From an uncultured Tessaracoccus sp. (GTDB lineage: Bacteria; Actinomycetota; Actinomycetes; Propionibacteriales; Propionibacteriaceae), in contig NZ_CAMYFI010000057.1 in NCBI RefSeq assembly GCF_947255005.1, forward strand, positions 1 through 14,394: a stretch of DNA of 14,394 bases, read 5' to 3'. Shown one piece after another: positions 8,565 to 14,394 of the stretch. The position numbers and the translations under genes are program-made. Positions within the stretch are counted from its first letter, which is position 1. Each line of letters begins with the position of its first letter. The notes under the pieces are model-generated. The model saw nothing but the letters and a program-made list of their open reading frames with translations. It ran no database searches and had not been told where the DNA came from.

Positions 8565-8894
8565 ATGGCTCGTAAGGTTGAAGTAACTCTCGTCGACGAC
8601 ATCGACGGAGGCGTGGCAACGGCTACTGTCCAATTCGCATTCGACGGTGTGCAGTACGAGATTGATCTCAACGACGACAATAGCGCGAAGTTCGAGAAGG
8701 CACTGGCTCCCTACATTGAGCACGGTCGCAAGGTCTCGACGCCCCGGCGTCGCGGTCGCAAGACTGCCTCGGCAGGCGGTGCGAAGGTGGCTCCTGGCGA
8801 AGTGCGTGCCTGGGCGGCCGCGAACGGCCTGCAGGTGTCGTCGCGCGGGCGTATCCCTGTCGACGTCATGGAGGCCTATCTCGCGGCGAATTGA
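8565..8894 (+). CDS. lsr2: Lsr2-family nucleoid-associated protein
   Basis: Lsr2 is the actinobacterial H-NS-like protein: it binds AT-rich DNA, bridges it and silences acquired genes. The 109-residue protein has the N-terminal dimerisation domain (MARKVEVTLVDDIDG through about residue 55, with TVQFAFDGVQYEIDL), a basic linker PRRRGRK (60-66), and the C-terminal DNA-binding domain whose AT-hook-like motif is R94-G95-R96 in SSRGRIPVD. Length and layout match the family exactly. I chose ATG 8565 because AAAGGA at 8554-8559 lies upstream at normal spacing; ATG 8559 overlaps that site. It lies beside clpC, as in many relatives. Confidence 0.96.
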   Translation: MARKVEVTLVDDIDGGVATATVQFAFDGVQYEIDLNDDNSAKFEKALAPYIEHGRKVSTPRRRGRKTASAGGAKVAPGEVRAWAAANGLQVSSRGRIPVDVMEAYLAAN

Positions 8895-8918
8895 CCGCTG
8901 ACGGCCCGCTTGGGGCTG

Positions 8919-8936
8919 TGTTCGCGATGAGAGAAT
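8919..8936 (+). promoter_or_regulatory. Possible ClgR-like site upstream of clpC
   Basis: TGTTCGCGATGAGAGAAT contains a good half-site (GTTCGC) and a degenerate second half (GAGAA), compared with the ClgR box GTTCGC-N5-GCG known upstream of clp genes in Streptomyces and Corynebacterium. It is 55-72 bases before the clpC start, a plausible position. TAAGCT at 8959-8964 could be the matching -10. Several consensus positions fail, so this is tentative. Confidence 0.25.
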
Positions 8937-8980
8937 CCAGGTTCAGTGCATCCATGGGTAAGCTGGGGTGCACTCAACAT

Positions 8981-8985
8981 GGAGG
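8981..8985 (+). promoter_or_regulatory. Ribosome binding site fixing the clpC start
   Basis: GGAGG lies five bases before ATG 8991. It decides against the in-frame GTG at 8946 and ATG at 8979, which would add residues not seen on ClpC proteins. Confidence 0.85.
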
Positions 8986-8990
8986 GACGG

Positions 8991-11501
8991 ATGTTCGAAC
9001 GCTTTACTGATCGCGCCAGGCGCGTGATCGTGCTCGCTCAAGATGAGGCGAAGCTGCTGAACCACAGCTACATCGGCACGGAGCACATCCTGCTGGGGCT
9101 CATCCACGAGGGCGAAGGCGTCGCGGCCAAGGCCTTGGAATCCTTGGGAATCTCATTGGAACAGGTTCGCGAGCAGGTCGAAGAAATCATTGGCGTTGGG
9201 CAACAACCCCCGACGGGGCATGTGCCATTCACGCCGAGGGCCAAGAAAGTGCTGGAGCTCTCGCTGCGCGAAGCGCTACAGATGAATCACAACTACATCG
9301 GCACGGAGCACATGCTGCTCGGCTTGATCCGCGAAGGTGAGGGCGTGGCAGCATCCGTGCTGATTAAGTTGGGCGCAGATCTCAACCGTGTTCGCACCAC
9401 CGTGCTGCAGCTGCTGTCGGGCTACCAGGGGCGTGAAGCGTCGATGGCGGGTGCTCCCGAAGCCGGGCCCGAAAAATCGAGTTCGCAGATTCTCGACCAG
9501 TTTGGCCGAAATCTCACGCAGGCCGCTCGAGATAACCAGCTCGACCCGGTGATTGGCCGCACGCACGAAATTGAGCGCGTCATGACGGTCCTCAGTCGGC
9601 GCACGAAGAATAACCCTGTATTGATCGGTGAGCCGGGCGTCGGTAAAACCGCAGTGGTGGAAGGGCTGAGCCAGGCGATTGTGCGCGGCGACGTGCCTGA
9701 GACGCTGCGTGATAAGCAGATCTACACCCTCGATCTGGGGGCACTCGTCGCAGGATCGCGCTATCGAGGTGATTTTGAGGAGCGCCTGAAGAAGGTGCTG
9801 AAAGAAATCAAGACCCGCGGCGACATCATGCTGTTTATCGACGAGATCCACACGCTCGTCGGTGCTGGAGCGGCGGAGGGTGCCATTGATGCGGCATCTA
9901 TTTTGAAGCCCATGCTCGCCAGGGGCGAGCTGCAGACCATCGGTGCTACTACGCTCGACGAGTACCGCAAGCACATCGAGAAGGACGCCGCGTTGGAACG
10001 CCGTTTCCAGCCCATCCAGGTGGCGGAACCGTCGGTGGCGCTCACCATCGATATCCTCAAGGGCCTTCGCGATCGCTACGAGGCGCACCACCGCATCACC
10101 ATCACCGACGAGGCGCTCACGGCTGCGGCCACACTCGCTGACCGCTACATTCAAGATCGCTTCCTTCCCGACAAGGCCATCGACCTGATCGACGAGGCCG
10201 GCGCTCGGTTGCGCATCCAGCGCATGACGGCGCCCCCGGATCTTCGAGAGTTCGATGAGGCCTTGGCGAAGAACAAGGTAGAGAAGGATGCCGCGATCGA
10301 CGCGCAAGATTTCGAGAAGGCCGCGCGTTTGCGCGACGAGGAGCAGAAGCTTCGCTCACAACGCGCGGAGAAGGAAGAAGCCTGGAAGCAGGGCGATTCC
10401 GACATCCCCGCGGTGGTCGGCGAGGAAGAGATCGCCGTCGTGCTGTCTGGTACCACGGGCATTCCGGTGTTCAAGCTCACCGAGGAAGAATCGCAGCGTC
10501 TGCTGCGCATGGAAGAGGAGATTGGCAAACGCTACATCGGCCAGGATGATGCCGTGAAGGCGCTCTCGCGCTCCATCCGACGCACCCGCGCCGGGTTGAA
10601 GGATCCTAAGCGCCCGTCGGGTTCCTTCATCTTCGCGGGCCCGTCCGGCGTCGGCAAGACCGAGCTCACCAAGGCGCTCACCGAGTTCCTGTTCGGTGAC
10701 GAGGACGCGCTCATCACGCTCGACATGTCGGAGTACTCCGAGAAGCACACCGCGTCGCGCATGTTCGGTTCCCCTCCTGGCTACGTCGGCTATGAGGAGG
10801 GCGGCCAGCTCACCGAAAAGGTGCGGCGCAAGCCGTTCTCGGTGGTGCTCTTCGACGAGATCGAGAAGGCACACCCCGACATCTTCAACTCGCTGCTGCA
10901 GATTCTCGACGAGGGCCGCCTCACCGACGCGCAGGGTCGCGTGGTGGACTTCAAGAACACCGTCATCGTCATGACCACGAACCTCGGCTCTCGCGACATC
11001 TCTCGCGGAGCGTCACTGGGCTTCAGCCGCGTCGGTGACGAGGAGTCGAGCTACGAGCGCATGAAGTCGAAGGTGTCTGAGGAGCTGAAGACGCACTTCC
11101 GCCCCGAGTTCTTGAACCGTGTCGACGAGATCGTCGTGTTCCACCAGCTGACGCAAAACGACATCGAGCGCATCGTCGATCTGATGGTGGCCGAGATCGA
11201 AGGGCGTCTTGGCGACAAGGACATGGGTATCGAACTCACGCAGGCCGCGAAGGAACTCATCGCTAAGCGCGGTTTCGATCCGGTGCTCGGCGCGCGTCCG
11301 CTGCGTCGCGCCATCCAGCGCGACATCGAGGACGTGCTCGCAGAGAAGATCCTCTTCGGTGAGCTGGGCGCAGGCGAGATCGTCCAGGTCGACGTCGCCC
11401 CGGAGGGCGCTGAACTGCCGTTTACCTTCACGGGCGTCGCGAAGGCCGACGTGGAGCAGCTCGAGGCCGCGCCTTCAGGTGAGGAGCCCATGGAAGGCTG
11501 A
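8991..11501 (+). CDS. clpC: ATP-dependent Clp protease ATP-binding subunit ClpC
   Basis: ClpC is the Hsp100 unfoldase that feeds substrates to ClpP. From ATG 8991 it has 836 residues, starting MFERFTDRARRVIVLAQDEA as ClpC proteins do. Two Clp-N repeats, each with an 'NHxYIGTEHxLLGLI' core, fill about residues 1-145. AAA-1 has Walker A GEPGVGKT (213-220) and LFIDEIHTLVGAG. A UVR-type M domain (DAQDFEKAARLRDEEQKLR) sits at about 430-460. AAA-2 has Walker A GPSGVGKT (550-557) and VVLFDEIEKAHPD. The short M domain with UVR motif and the paired N repeats mark it as ClpC and not ClpB. It is monocistronic between lsr2 and a strong terminator. Confidence 0.98.
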   Translation: MFERFTDRARRVIVLAQDEAKLLNHSYIGTEHILLGLIHEGEGVAAKALESLGISLEQVREQVEEIIGVGQQPPTGHVPFTPRAKKVLELSLREALQMNHNYIGTEHMLLGLIREGEGVAASVLIKLGADLNRVRTTVLQLLSGYQGREASMAGAPEAGPEKSSSQILDQFGRNLTQAARDNQLDPVIGRTHEIERVMTVLSRRTKNNPVLIGEPGVGKTAVVEGLSQAIVRGDVPETLRDKQIYTLDLGALVAGSRYRGDFEERLKKVLKEIKTRGDIMLFIDEIHTLVGAGAAEGAIDAASILKPMLARGELQTIGATTLDEYRKHIEKDAALERRFQPIQVAEPSVALTIDILKGLRDRYEAHHRITITDEALTAAATLADRYIQDRFLPDKAIDLIDEAGARLRIQRMTAPPDLREFDEALAKNKVEKDAAIDAQDFEKAARLRDEEQKLRSQRAEKEEAWKQGDSDIPAVVGEEEIAVVLSGTTGIPVFKLTEEESQRLLRMEEEIGKRYIGQDDAVKALSRSIRRTRAGLKDPKRPSGSFIFAGPSGVGKTELTKALTEFLFGDEDALITLDMSEYSEKHTASRMFGSPPGYVGYEEGGQLTEKVRRKPFSVVLFDEIEKAHPDIFNSLLQILDEGRLTDAQGRVVDFKNTVIVMTTNLGSRDISRGASLGFSRVGDEESSYERMKSKVSEELKTHFRPEFLNRVDEIVVFHQLTQNDIERIVDLMVAEIEGRLGDKDMGIELTQAAKELIAKRGFDPVLGARPLRRAIQRDIEDVLAEKILFGELGAGEIVQVDVAPEGAELPFTFTGVAKADVEQLEAAPSGEEPMEG

Positions 11502-11512
11502 GTTCACGCACG

Positions 11513-11551
11513 ACGGCGGCCCCGCACCCTTTGAGGGTGCGGGGCCGCCGT
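11513..11551 (+). terminator. Intrinsic terminator-like hairpin after clpC
   Basis: The arms 11513-11530 and 11534-11551 pair perfectly over 18 bases around a 3-base loop (TTG), with a very GC-rich stem (GGCGGCCCCGCACCCT on the left). It begins 12 bases past the clpC stop. The following TTGTCT is a poor T-run, as is usual for terminators in high-GC actinobacteria. The remainder of the gap up to 11624 holds only the blaI promoter/RBS candidates. Confidence 0.88.
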
Positions 11552-11585
11552 TGTCTCTGGGGTGGGCAACGGCGCGGAAGCCAAC

Positions 11586-11617
11586 TAAGCTGCGTAGTAA
11601 GCGCGAGGGCAGGAGGA
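11586..11617 (+). promoter_or_regulatory. Promoter -10 candidate and RBS kept in front of the blaI remnant
   Basis: TAAGCT (11586-11591) fits a -10 hexamer, and AGGAGGA (11611-11617) is a strong Shine-Dalgarno sequence seven bases before GTG 11625. The 5' signals of the broken gene therefore seem intact, so the chimeric region is probably still transcribed. Confidence 0.5.
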
Positions 11618-11624
11618 CAGTGGC

Positions 11625-11771
11625 GTGACTCGAAGCAGCGCGACGGAGAACCACGAGGGTGGGGATTTGACGAGGCTCGGCCCGCTGGAGTCGCAGGTCA
11701 TGGAGCTGCTCTGGGCCGGCGGCGAGGCGACGGTGGAGCAACTGCGTACCGCACTGCCCGACGCCCGCAGT
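11625..11771 (+). pseudogene. N-terminal remnant of a BlaI/MecI-type repressor, truncated
   Basis: GTG 11625 opens a frame whose residues 15-49 (TRLGPLESQVMELLWAGGEA and on to ALPDARS) match the first helices of the BlaI/MecI/CopY winged-helix family. After about residue 49, where family members continue 'LAYTTV..', the match stops abruptly. The frame then runs on as unrelated Pro/Arg-rich translation to a stop at 11892-11894, while the DNA from about 11770 codes for a ferredoxin-like protein in another frame. The recognition helix, dimerisation domain and the usual partner M56/BlaR1-type peptidase gene are all missing. A deletion that fused two genes is the simplest explanation. An 89-residue chimeric product could still be made, but it would lack a complete DNA-binding domain. 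Confidence 0.75.
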
Positions 11772-11784
11772 CAGCAGGCGGTCG

Positions 11785-12243
11785 TTGTTCGACCTCCGCA
11801 AAGCCTCCACCCCCGCGCCTGCACCGTCGGGCAGCCCCCTGGACGCCCTGCCCGCGAAGGCGTCCGCCCGCGAGGTGTGGCTGGCAGTCGGTGAGAAAGC
11901 AGCGCTGCCGGGGGTAGTCGTCGAGGATGGCTGCACCGCCTGCGGTGGATGCGCGCACGTCTGCCCGATGCAAGCCCTCACCCAAAGCGGCGACCGGCTC
12001 ACGCTGGCACCCGACCGCTGCGTCGACTGCGGCGAGTGCGTGCGCGTGTGCCCGGAGGGGGTGGCTCGGCGGGCGCCGAGGCAACCGGGCCGTCAGGCGA
12101 GGGTGCTCGTCGAGATTGAGGCAACCCACTGCGACCGCTGCGCCCGAACGCTCGGTCCGGGTGAGCAGGGAATGTGCCACGGCTGCGCTACCAAGGCATC
12201 GCTTGCCGACGGCATCTGGGAGATTCTGGGGGACAGCGGCTGA
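11785..12243 (+). CDS. Two-cluster 4Fe-4S ferredoxin-type protein, probably 5'-truncated
   Basis: Counting from TTG 11785 the frame gives 152 residues with two CxxCxxCxxxCP motifs (C50/53/56/60 and C79/82/85/89), so two [4Fe-4S] clusters are expected. Two further pairs, C116/119 and C131/134, resemble a small zinc-ribbon-like knuckle. The reading frame stays open upstream to 11671, and just before the TTG it reads AVSRRS, giving SRRSLFDLRK, which looks like true protein sequence. The native start therefore probably lay further upstream and was lost where the blaI remnant joins. No ATG, GTG or TTG occurs between 11671 and 11785. AGGCGG (11776-11781) might serve TTG 11785. The electron-transfer partner is unknown. 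Confidence 0.75.
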   Translation: MFDLRKASTPAPAPSGSPLDALPAKASAREVWLAVGEKAALPGVVVEDGCTACGGCAHVCPMQALTQSGDRLTLAPDRCVDCGECVRVCPEGVARRAPRQPGRQARVLVEIEATHCDRCARTLGPGEQGMCHGCATKASLADGIWEILGDSG

Positions 12244-12256
12244 GACACTCTCGGTG

Positions 12257-12262
12257 TAACCT
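12257..12262 (+). promoter_or_regulatory. -10 hexamer for a probable leaderless transcript of the 12269 gene
   Basis: TAACCT lies exactly at -12 to -7 relative to the A of ATG 12269, and no Shine-Dalgarno sequence precedes that ATG. It is the same geometry as before the 6761 gene. The gap to the upstream stop is only 25 bases and holds no terminator. Confidence 0.5.
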
Positions 12263-12268
12263 CAGCAC

Positions 12269-12727
12269 ATGTATCACCCTCAGTTGCTACAGGACCCGAT
12301 CCAAACCCCTGGCTACGTCTTCCCCGCTTCCACGCAGGAAGAGAGCCAGCCCAAAGGACTCCCGCTGCTGTCGTCGATCGCCGGGGGGTGCATCCTGCTC
12401 GGGTTGGCGTTGCCGTCGCTGACTGCCTTCGGCTCGCCGAAGCCCGGCGTGGTTGGCGTCGTTGTCTCAGTGAGCTCGCTGTGTACGATGATCGGCGGGA
12501 TCGCCGCAGGCATGGCTATCTACGAGTTGTTCCGCCGCTCGCCTGGCAGCGCAGTCATCTTCGGTGGGGTTGCCGCGCTCGTCGGAGTGGTGATCCGGTC
12601 GTTCGCGTTCTCGGTGTTCGACATTGAATCCCCCACCCTTCTGGGCGTGAGCAACTTCGTCAGTGGCCTGCTGATGACGGTCGGCGTCACGACAGCCTTG
12701 CTGGGCCTCTGGCGCCCGCGCAGTTGA
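12269..12727 (+). CDS. Small four-TM membrane protein of unknown function
   Basis: I do not recognise a family. The 152-residue protein has a polar N-terminus of about 30 residues rich in Gln and Pro (MYHPQLLQDPIQTPGYVFPA), then four hydrophobic segments at about 33-53, 60-84, 92-112 and 125-147, and a short basic end (WRPRS). There are no cysteine motifs or charged residues inside the membrane segments that would suggest a transporter or enzyme. ATG 12269 is the only sensible start. The gene ends 33 bases before the stop of the convergent ABC ATPase gene; I see no hairpin terminator in that gap. Confidence 0.78.
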   Translation: MYHPQLLQDPIQTPGYVFPASTQEESQPKGLPLLSSIAGGCILLGLALPSLTAFGSPKPGVVGVVVSVSSLCTMIGGIAAGMAIYELFRRSPGSAVIFGGVAALVGVVIRSFAFSVFDIESPTLLGVSNFVSGLLMTVGVTTALLGLWRPRS

Positions 12728-12760
12728 CGAGCCCCGCGCAGTCAGCCCCGACGGTCGCCC

Positions 12761-13735
12761 TCAGGCCGGCGTGATCGCTCCGGAGCGCAGGCGTACGCGC
12801 ACCTGCTCGTCGGTGATGCGCTGCGGAGCCTCGACGGTGGCGCGTTGCCCGTCGGGGAGCTGCACGGTGACGACGAAGTGGTCGACGGTCATGGATTGGT
12901 CGACGACGGGCACCGTGACGCCGTGGTTGTCGAGGCCGAGGCTGCGGGCGCCGATGCCGAGCAGGTAGCCGTCGTCGAGGGACCCATCCCAGCCGAGGGC
13001 CTGGGCCGTCGGTGCGTCCACGAATGTGTGGAATCCGAGGAAGCCGGCCACCTGTTTGCTGGCCGGTCTGGACCACAGCTCTTCGGGCTCGGCACGCTGT
13101 AGCACCTTGCCCTCGTCCATCACGGCCACGGAGTCGGCGACGGTGAACGCCTCCTCCTGGTCGTGGGTGACGTAGATGGCGGTGGTGTGGGTTTGTGTGA
13201 AGATACGCCGCAATTCGTCGGCGAGGCGGCGTCGCAGGCCGGTGTCTAGGGCCGAGAGCGGCTCGTCGAGGAGCAGCATGCGCGGGCTCGGCGCGAGGGA
13301 ACGGGCCAATGCCACGCGCTGCGCCTGACCACCAGACAGCTCGTTGGGTTTGCGATCGCCGTAGCCGGGGAGCCCGACGAGATCGAGCAGTTCTTCTACG
13401 CGTCGGCGCCTCGCCACCTTGTCGAAGGCGTTCAGGCCGTAGGCGACGTTCTTCGCGATGGTCATCGTCGGGAACAACTGGCCGTCTTGGAACACCAAAC
13501 CGAACTTGCGCTTGTGCACCTTCACGTTGGCGAGGTCTTCGTCATCCCACACGATGCGCCCGGCGGTGAGCGGCTCGAGCCCGATCACGGCCCGCAGCAG
13601 CGACGACTTTCCGCACCCCGACGGGCCGAGTAGCGCCAGCACGTGGCCGGGCCCAACCTCGAATGAGGCGTCGTCAACGGCGAGCGTATCGCCGTATCGC
13701 ACGGACACGTTCTCGACGCGTAGACCGTTGCTCAC
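12761..13735 (-). CDS. ABC importer ATPase of the iron(III)/thiamine/polyamine class
   Basis: The 324-residue ATP-binding subunit energises uptake through the adjacent permease. Motifs in order: Walker A GPSGCGKS (37-44), Q-loop Q83 in VFQDGQLFP, signature LSGGQ (133-137), Walker B LLLDEP (154-159) and switch H191 in YVTHDQEEA. THDQEEA and the C-terminal extension (about 240-324, TOBE-like regulatory region) are typical of FbpC/PotA/ThiQ relatives. GTG 13735 is the start: it overlaps the permease stop as GTGA, and GGAGG lies upstream. The substrate cannot be decided without the binding protein, which should lie beyond the right edge; iron(III) or thiamine are the likelier choices given the permease type. 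Confidence 0.92.
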   Translation of the reverse strand: MSNGLRVENVSVRYGDTLAVDDASFEVGPGHVLALLGPSGCGKSSLLRAVIGLEPLTAGRIVWDDEDLANVKVHKRKFGLVFQDGQLFPTMTIAKNVAYGLNAFDKVARRRRVEELLDLVGLPGYGDRKPNELSGGQAQRVALARSLAPSPRMLLLDEPLSALDTGLRRRLADELRRIFTQTHTTAIYVTHDQEEAFTVADSVAVMDEGKVLQRAEPEELWSRPASKQVAGFLGFHTFVDAPTAQALGWDGSLDDGYLLGIGARSLGLDNHGVTVPVVDQSMTVDHFVVTVQLPDGQRATVEAPQRITDEQVRVRLRSGAITPA

Positions 13736-14394
13736 CAGGAATCAACCTCCTTTGGCCGTGCTCGCTCTGCGACGACCATCACTGTTGCCGTCAATACTGC
13801 CAGCACCACCGACGCCGCCATCGCCATGACGTAGTTTTCGCCGGTTGGCCGGCTGAACAGCCGGAAAATCAACACAGGCAGGGTGGGTTCGGCGGGGCGG
13901 ACGAGGAAGCTCGTCGCACCAAACTCGCCCAGGCTGGTGGCGAGCGCGAACCCGACGGCGAGTCCGAGCCCTCGCCCGAGCGCGGGCAGTTCGATCGTCG
14001 TCAGCACCCTGAGCGGGGACGCGCCCAACACCCGTGCGGCTTGCAATTGGCGCGGGTCGATGGCCCGCAGCGTGGGCAGGAGGGTGCGCACCACCATCGG
14101 CAGCGCGACGACGGCCTGCGCGATCGGTATGAGCACCAGCGACGAGCGCAGGTCGAGCGGTGGACGATTGAGCGTGATCAGGTAGCCAAACCCGACGGTG
14201 ACCGCCGACACCCCGAGCGGCAGCATGAAGACGTTCTCGGTCGCACTGAGCCACCAGCGCCCGGATGCAGAGCGCGGGCGACGGGAGACCACCAGCGCGA
14301 CGAGCACGCCCAGCACCAGCGCGACGATGGCGGCGACGACGGCGGTCGTCAGCGTCGCGCGAATCGCCGACCCGAGCTGCCCGTCGAGCAAACC
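13732..14394 (-). CDS. ABC importer permease, C-terminal half (partial)
   Basis: The frame is open through the right window edge, so the N-terminal part is missing. About 220 residues show five to six membrane segments and the cytoplasmic EAA loop (AARVLGASPLRVLTTIELPA) that docks on the ATPase. LGEFGATSFLVRP and the overall layout fit the second half of fused permeases of the FbpB/ThiP type, which carry two membrane modules in one chain. It overlaps the ATPase gene by four bases, so the order is permease then ATPase on the minus strand. A solute-binding lipoprotein gene is expected just upstream, outside the window. Confidence 0.9.
   Translation of the reverse strand, partial: GLLDGQLGSAIRATLTTAVVAAIVALVLGVLVALVVSRRPRSASGRWWLSATENVFMLPLGVSAVTVGFGYLITLNRPPLDLRSSLVLIPIAQAVVALPMVVRTLLPTLRAIDPRQLQAARVLGASPLRVLTTIELPALGRGLGLAVGFALATSLGEFGATSFLVRPAEPTLPVLIFRLFSRPTGENYVMAMAASVVLAVLTATVMVVAERARPKEVDSW

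Noticed and set aside
9276..10307. A 343-residue antisense open frame across clpC
   Set aside because: It is the complement of conserved Clp-N and AAA-1 sequence; no ribosome site or family motif.
8991..11501. ClpB (disaggregase) instead of ClpC
   Set aside because: The protein has a short UVR-type M domain and a ClpC-type N-terminus; the long ClpB coiled-coil M domain is absent.
11586..11625. BlaI operator (TACA...TGTA dyad) in front of the blaI remnant
   Set aside because: I could not find a convincing dyad of that form; only a -10-like hexamer and a ribosome binding site are supported.
11625..12243. Programmed frameshift producing a BlaI-ferredoxin fusion
   Set aside because: No slippery heptamer or stimulatory structure is evident near 11770, and both partners lack family-conserved parts, which fits deletion better.

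Overview
This window looks like a chromosomal segment of a high-GC Gram-positive bacterium (Actinomycetota). Several lines support this: the gene order tilS-hpt-ftsH-folE-folP-folB-folK-DUF3180, an Lsr2 nucleoid protein next to ClpC, frequent GTG/TTG starts, start/stop overlaps (GTGA, ATGA, TTGA), and codons rich in G/C at the third position. A member of Propionibacteriales is my guess, but I cannot prove the family from the sequence. No rRNA, tRNA, CRISPR array or intact mobile element is visible, and no gap between genes exceeds 300 bases.

Layout. Positions 2-1631 hold the tail of a DUF2342-type zinc-dependent metalloprotease-like protein, then tilS (tRNA-Ile lysidine synthetase) and hpt (hypoxanthine phosphoribosyltransferase), tightly packed. 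A 175-base gap follows and contains an 81-base element with two 25-base inverted arms. From 1807 to 6733 runs an operon-like block: ftsH, folE, folP, folB, folK and a DUF3180 membrane protein. The four fol genes cover GTP to 6-hydroxymethyl-dihydropterin diphosphate to dihydropteroate. folB has no normal start codon; an ATC sits where the start should be. A two-TM coiled-coil protein (6761-7390) then converges on a minus-strand orphan gene (7399-8493) that resembles the complex I 49-kDa subunit NuoD but has lost residues expected for quinone or Ni-Fe chemistry. That gene is divergent from lsr2 (8565-8894), and clpC (8991-11501) follows with a strong terminator.

After clpC the DNA looks rearranged. 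The promoter-proximal part of a BlaI/MecI-type repressor gene (11625-11771) runs straight into the middle of a two-cluster 4Fe-4S ferredoxin-type gene in another frame, as though a deletion had joined them. A small membrane protein (12269-12727) follows. A minus-strand ABC importer ends the window: an ATPase of the iron(III)/thiamine/polyamine class and the C-terminal half of its permease, which runs off the right edge.

Most of the window is housekeeping, and I do not see an obvious new multi-gene system. The items most worth a second look are the orphan degenerate NuoD-like protein, the 81-base inverted-repeat element before ftsH, the ATC start of folB, the blaI/ferredoxin deletion scar, and a possible symmetric bidirectional promoter between the NuoD-like gene and lsr2.
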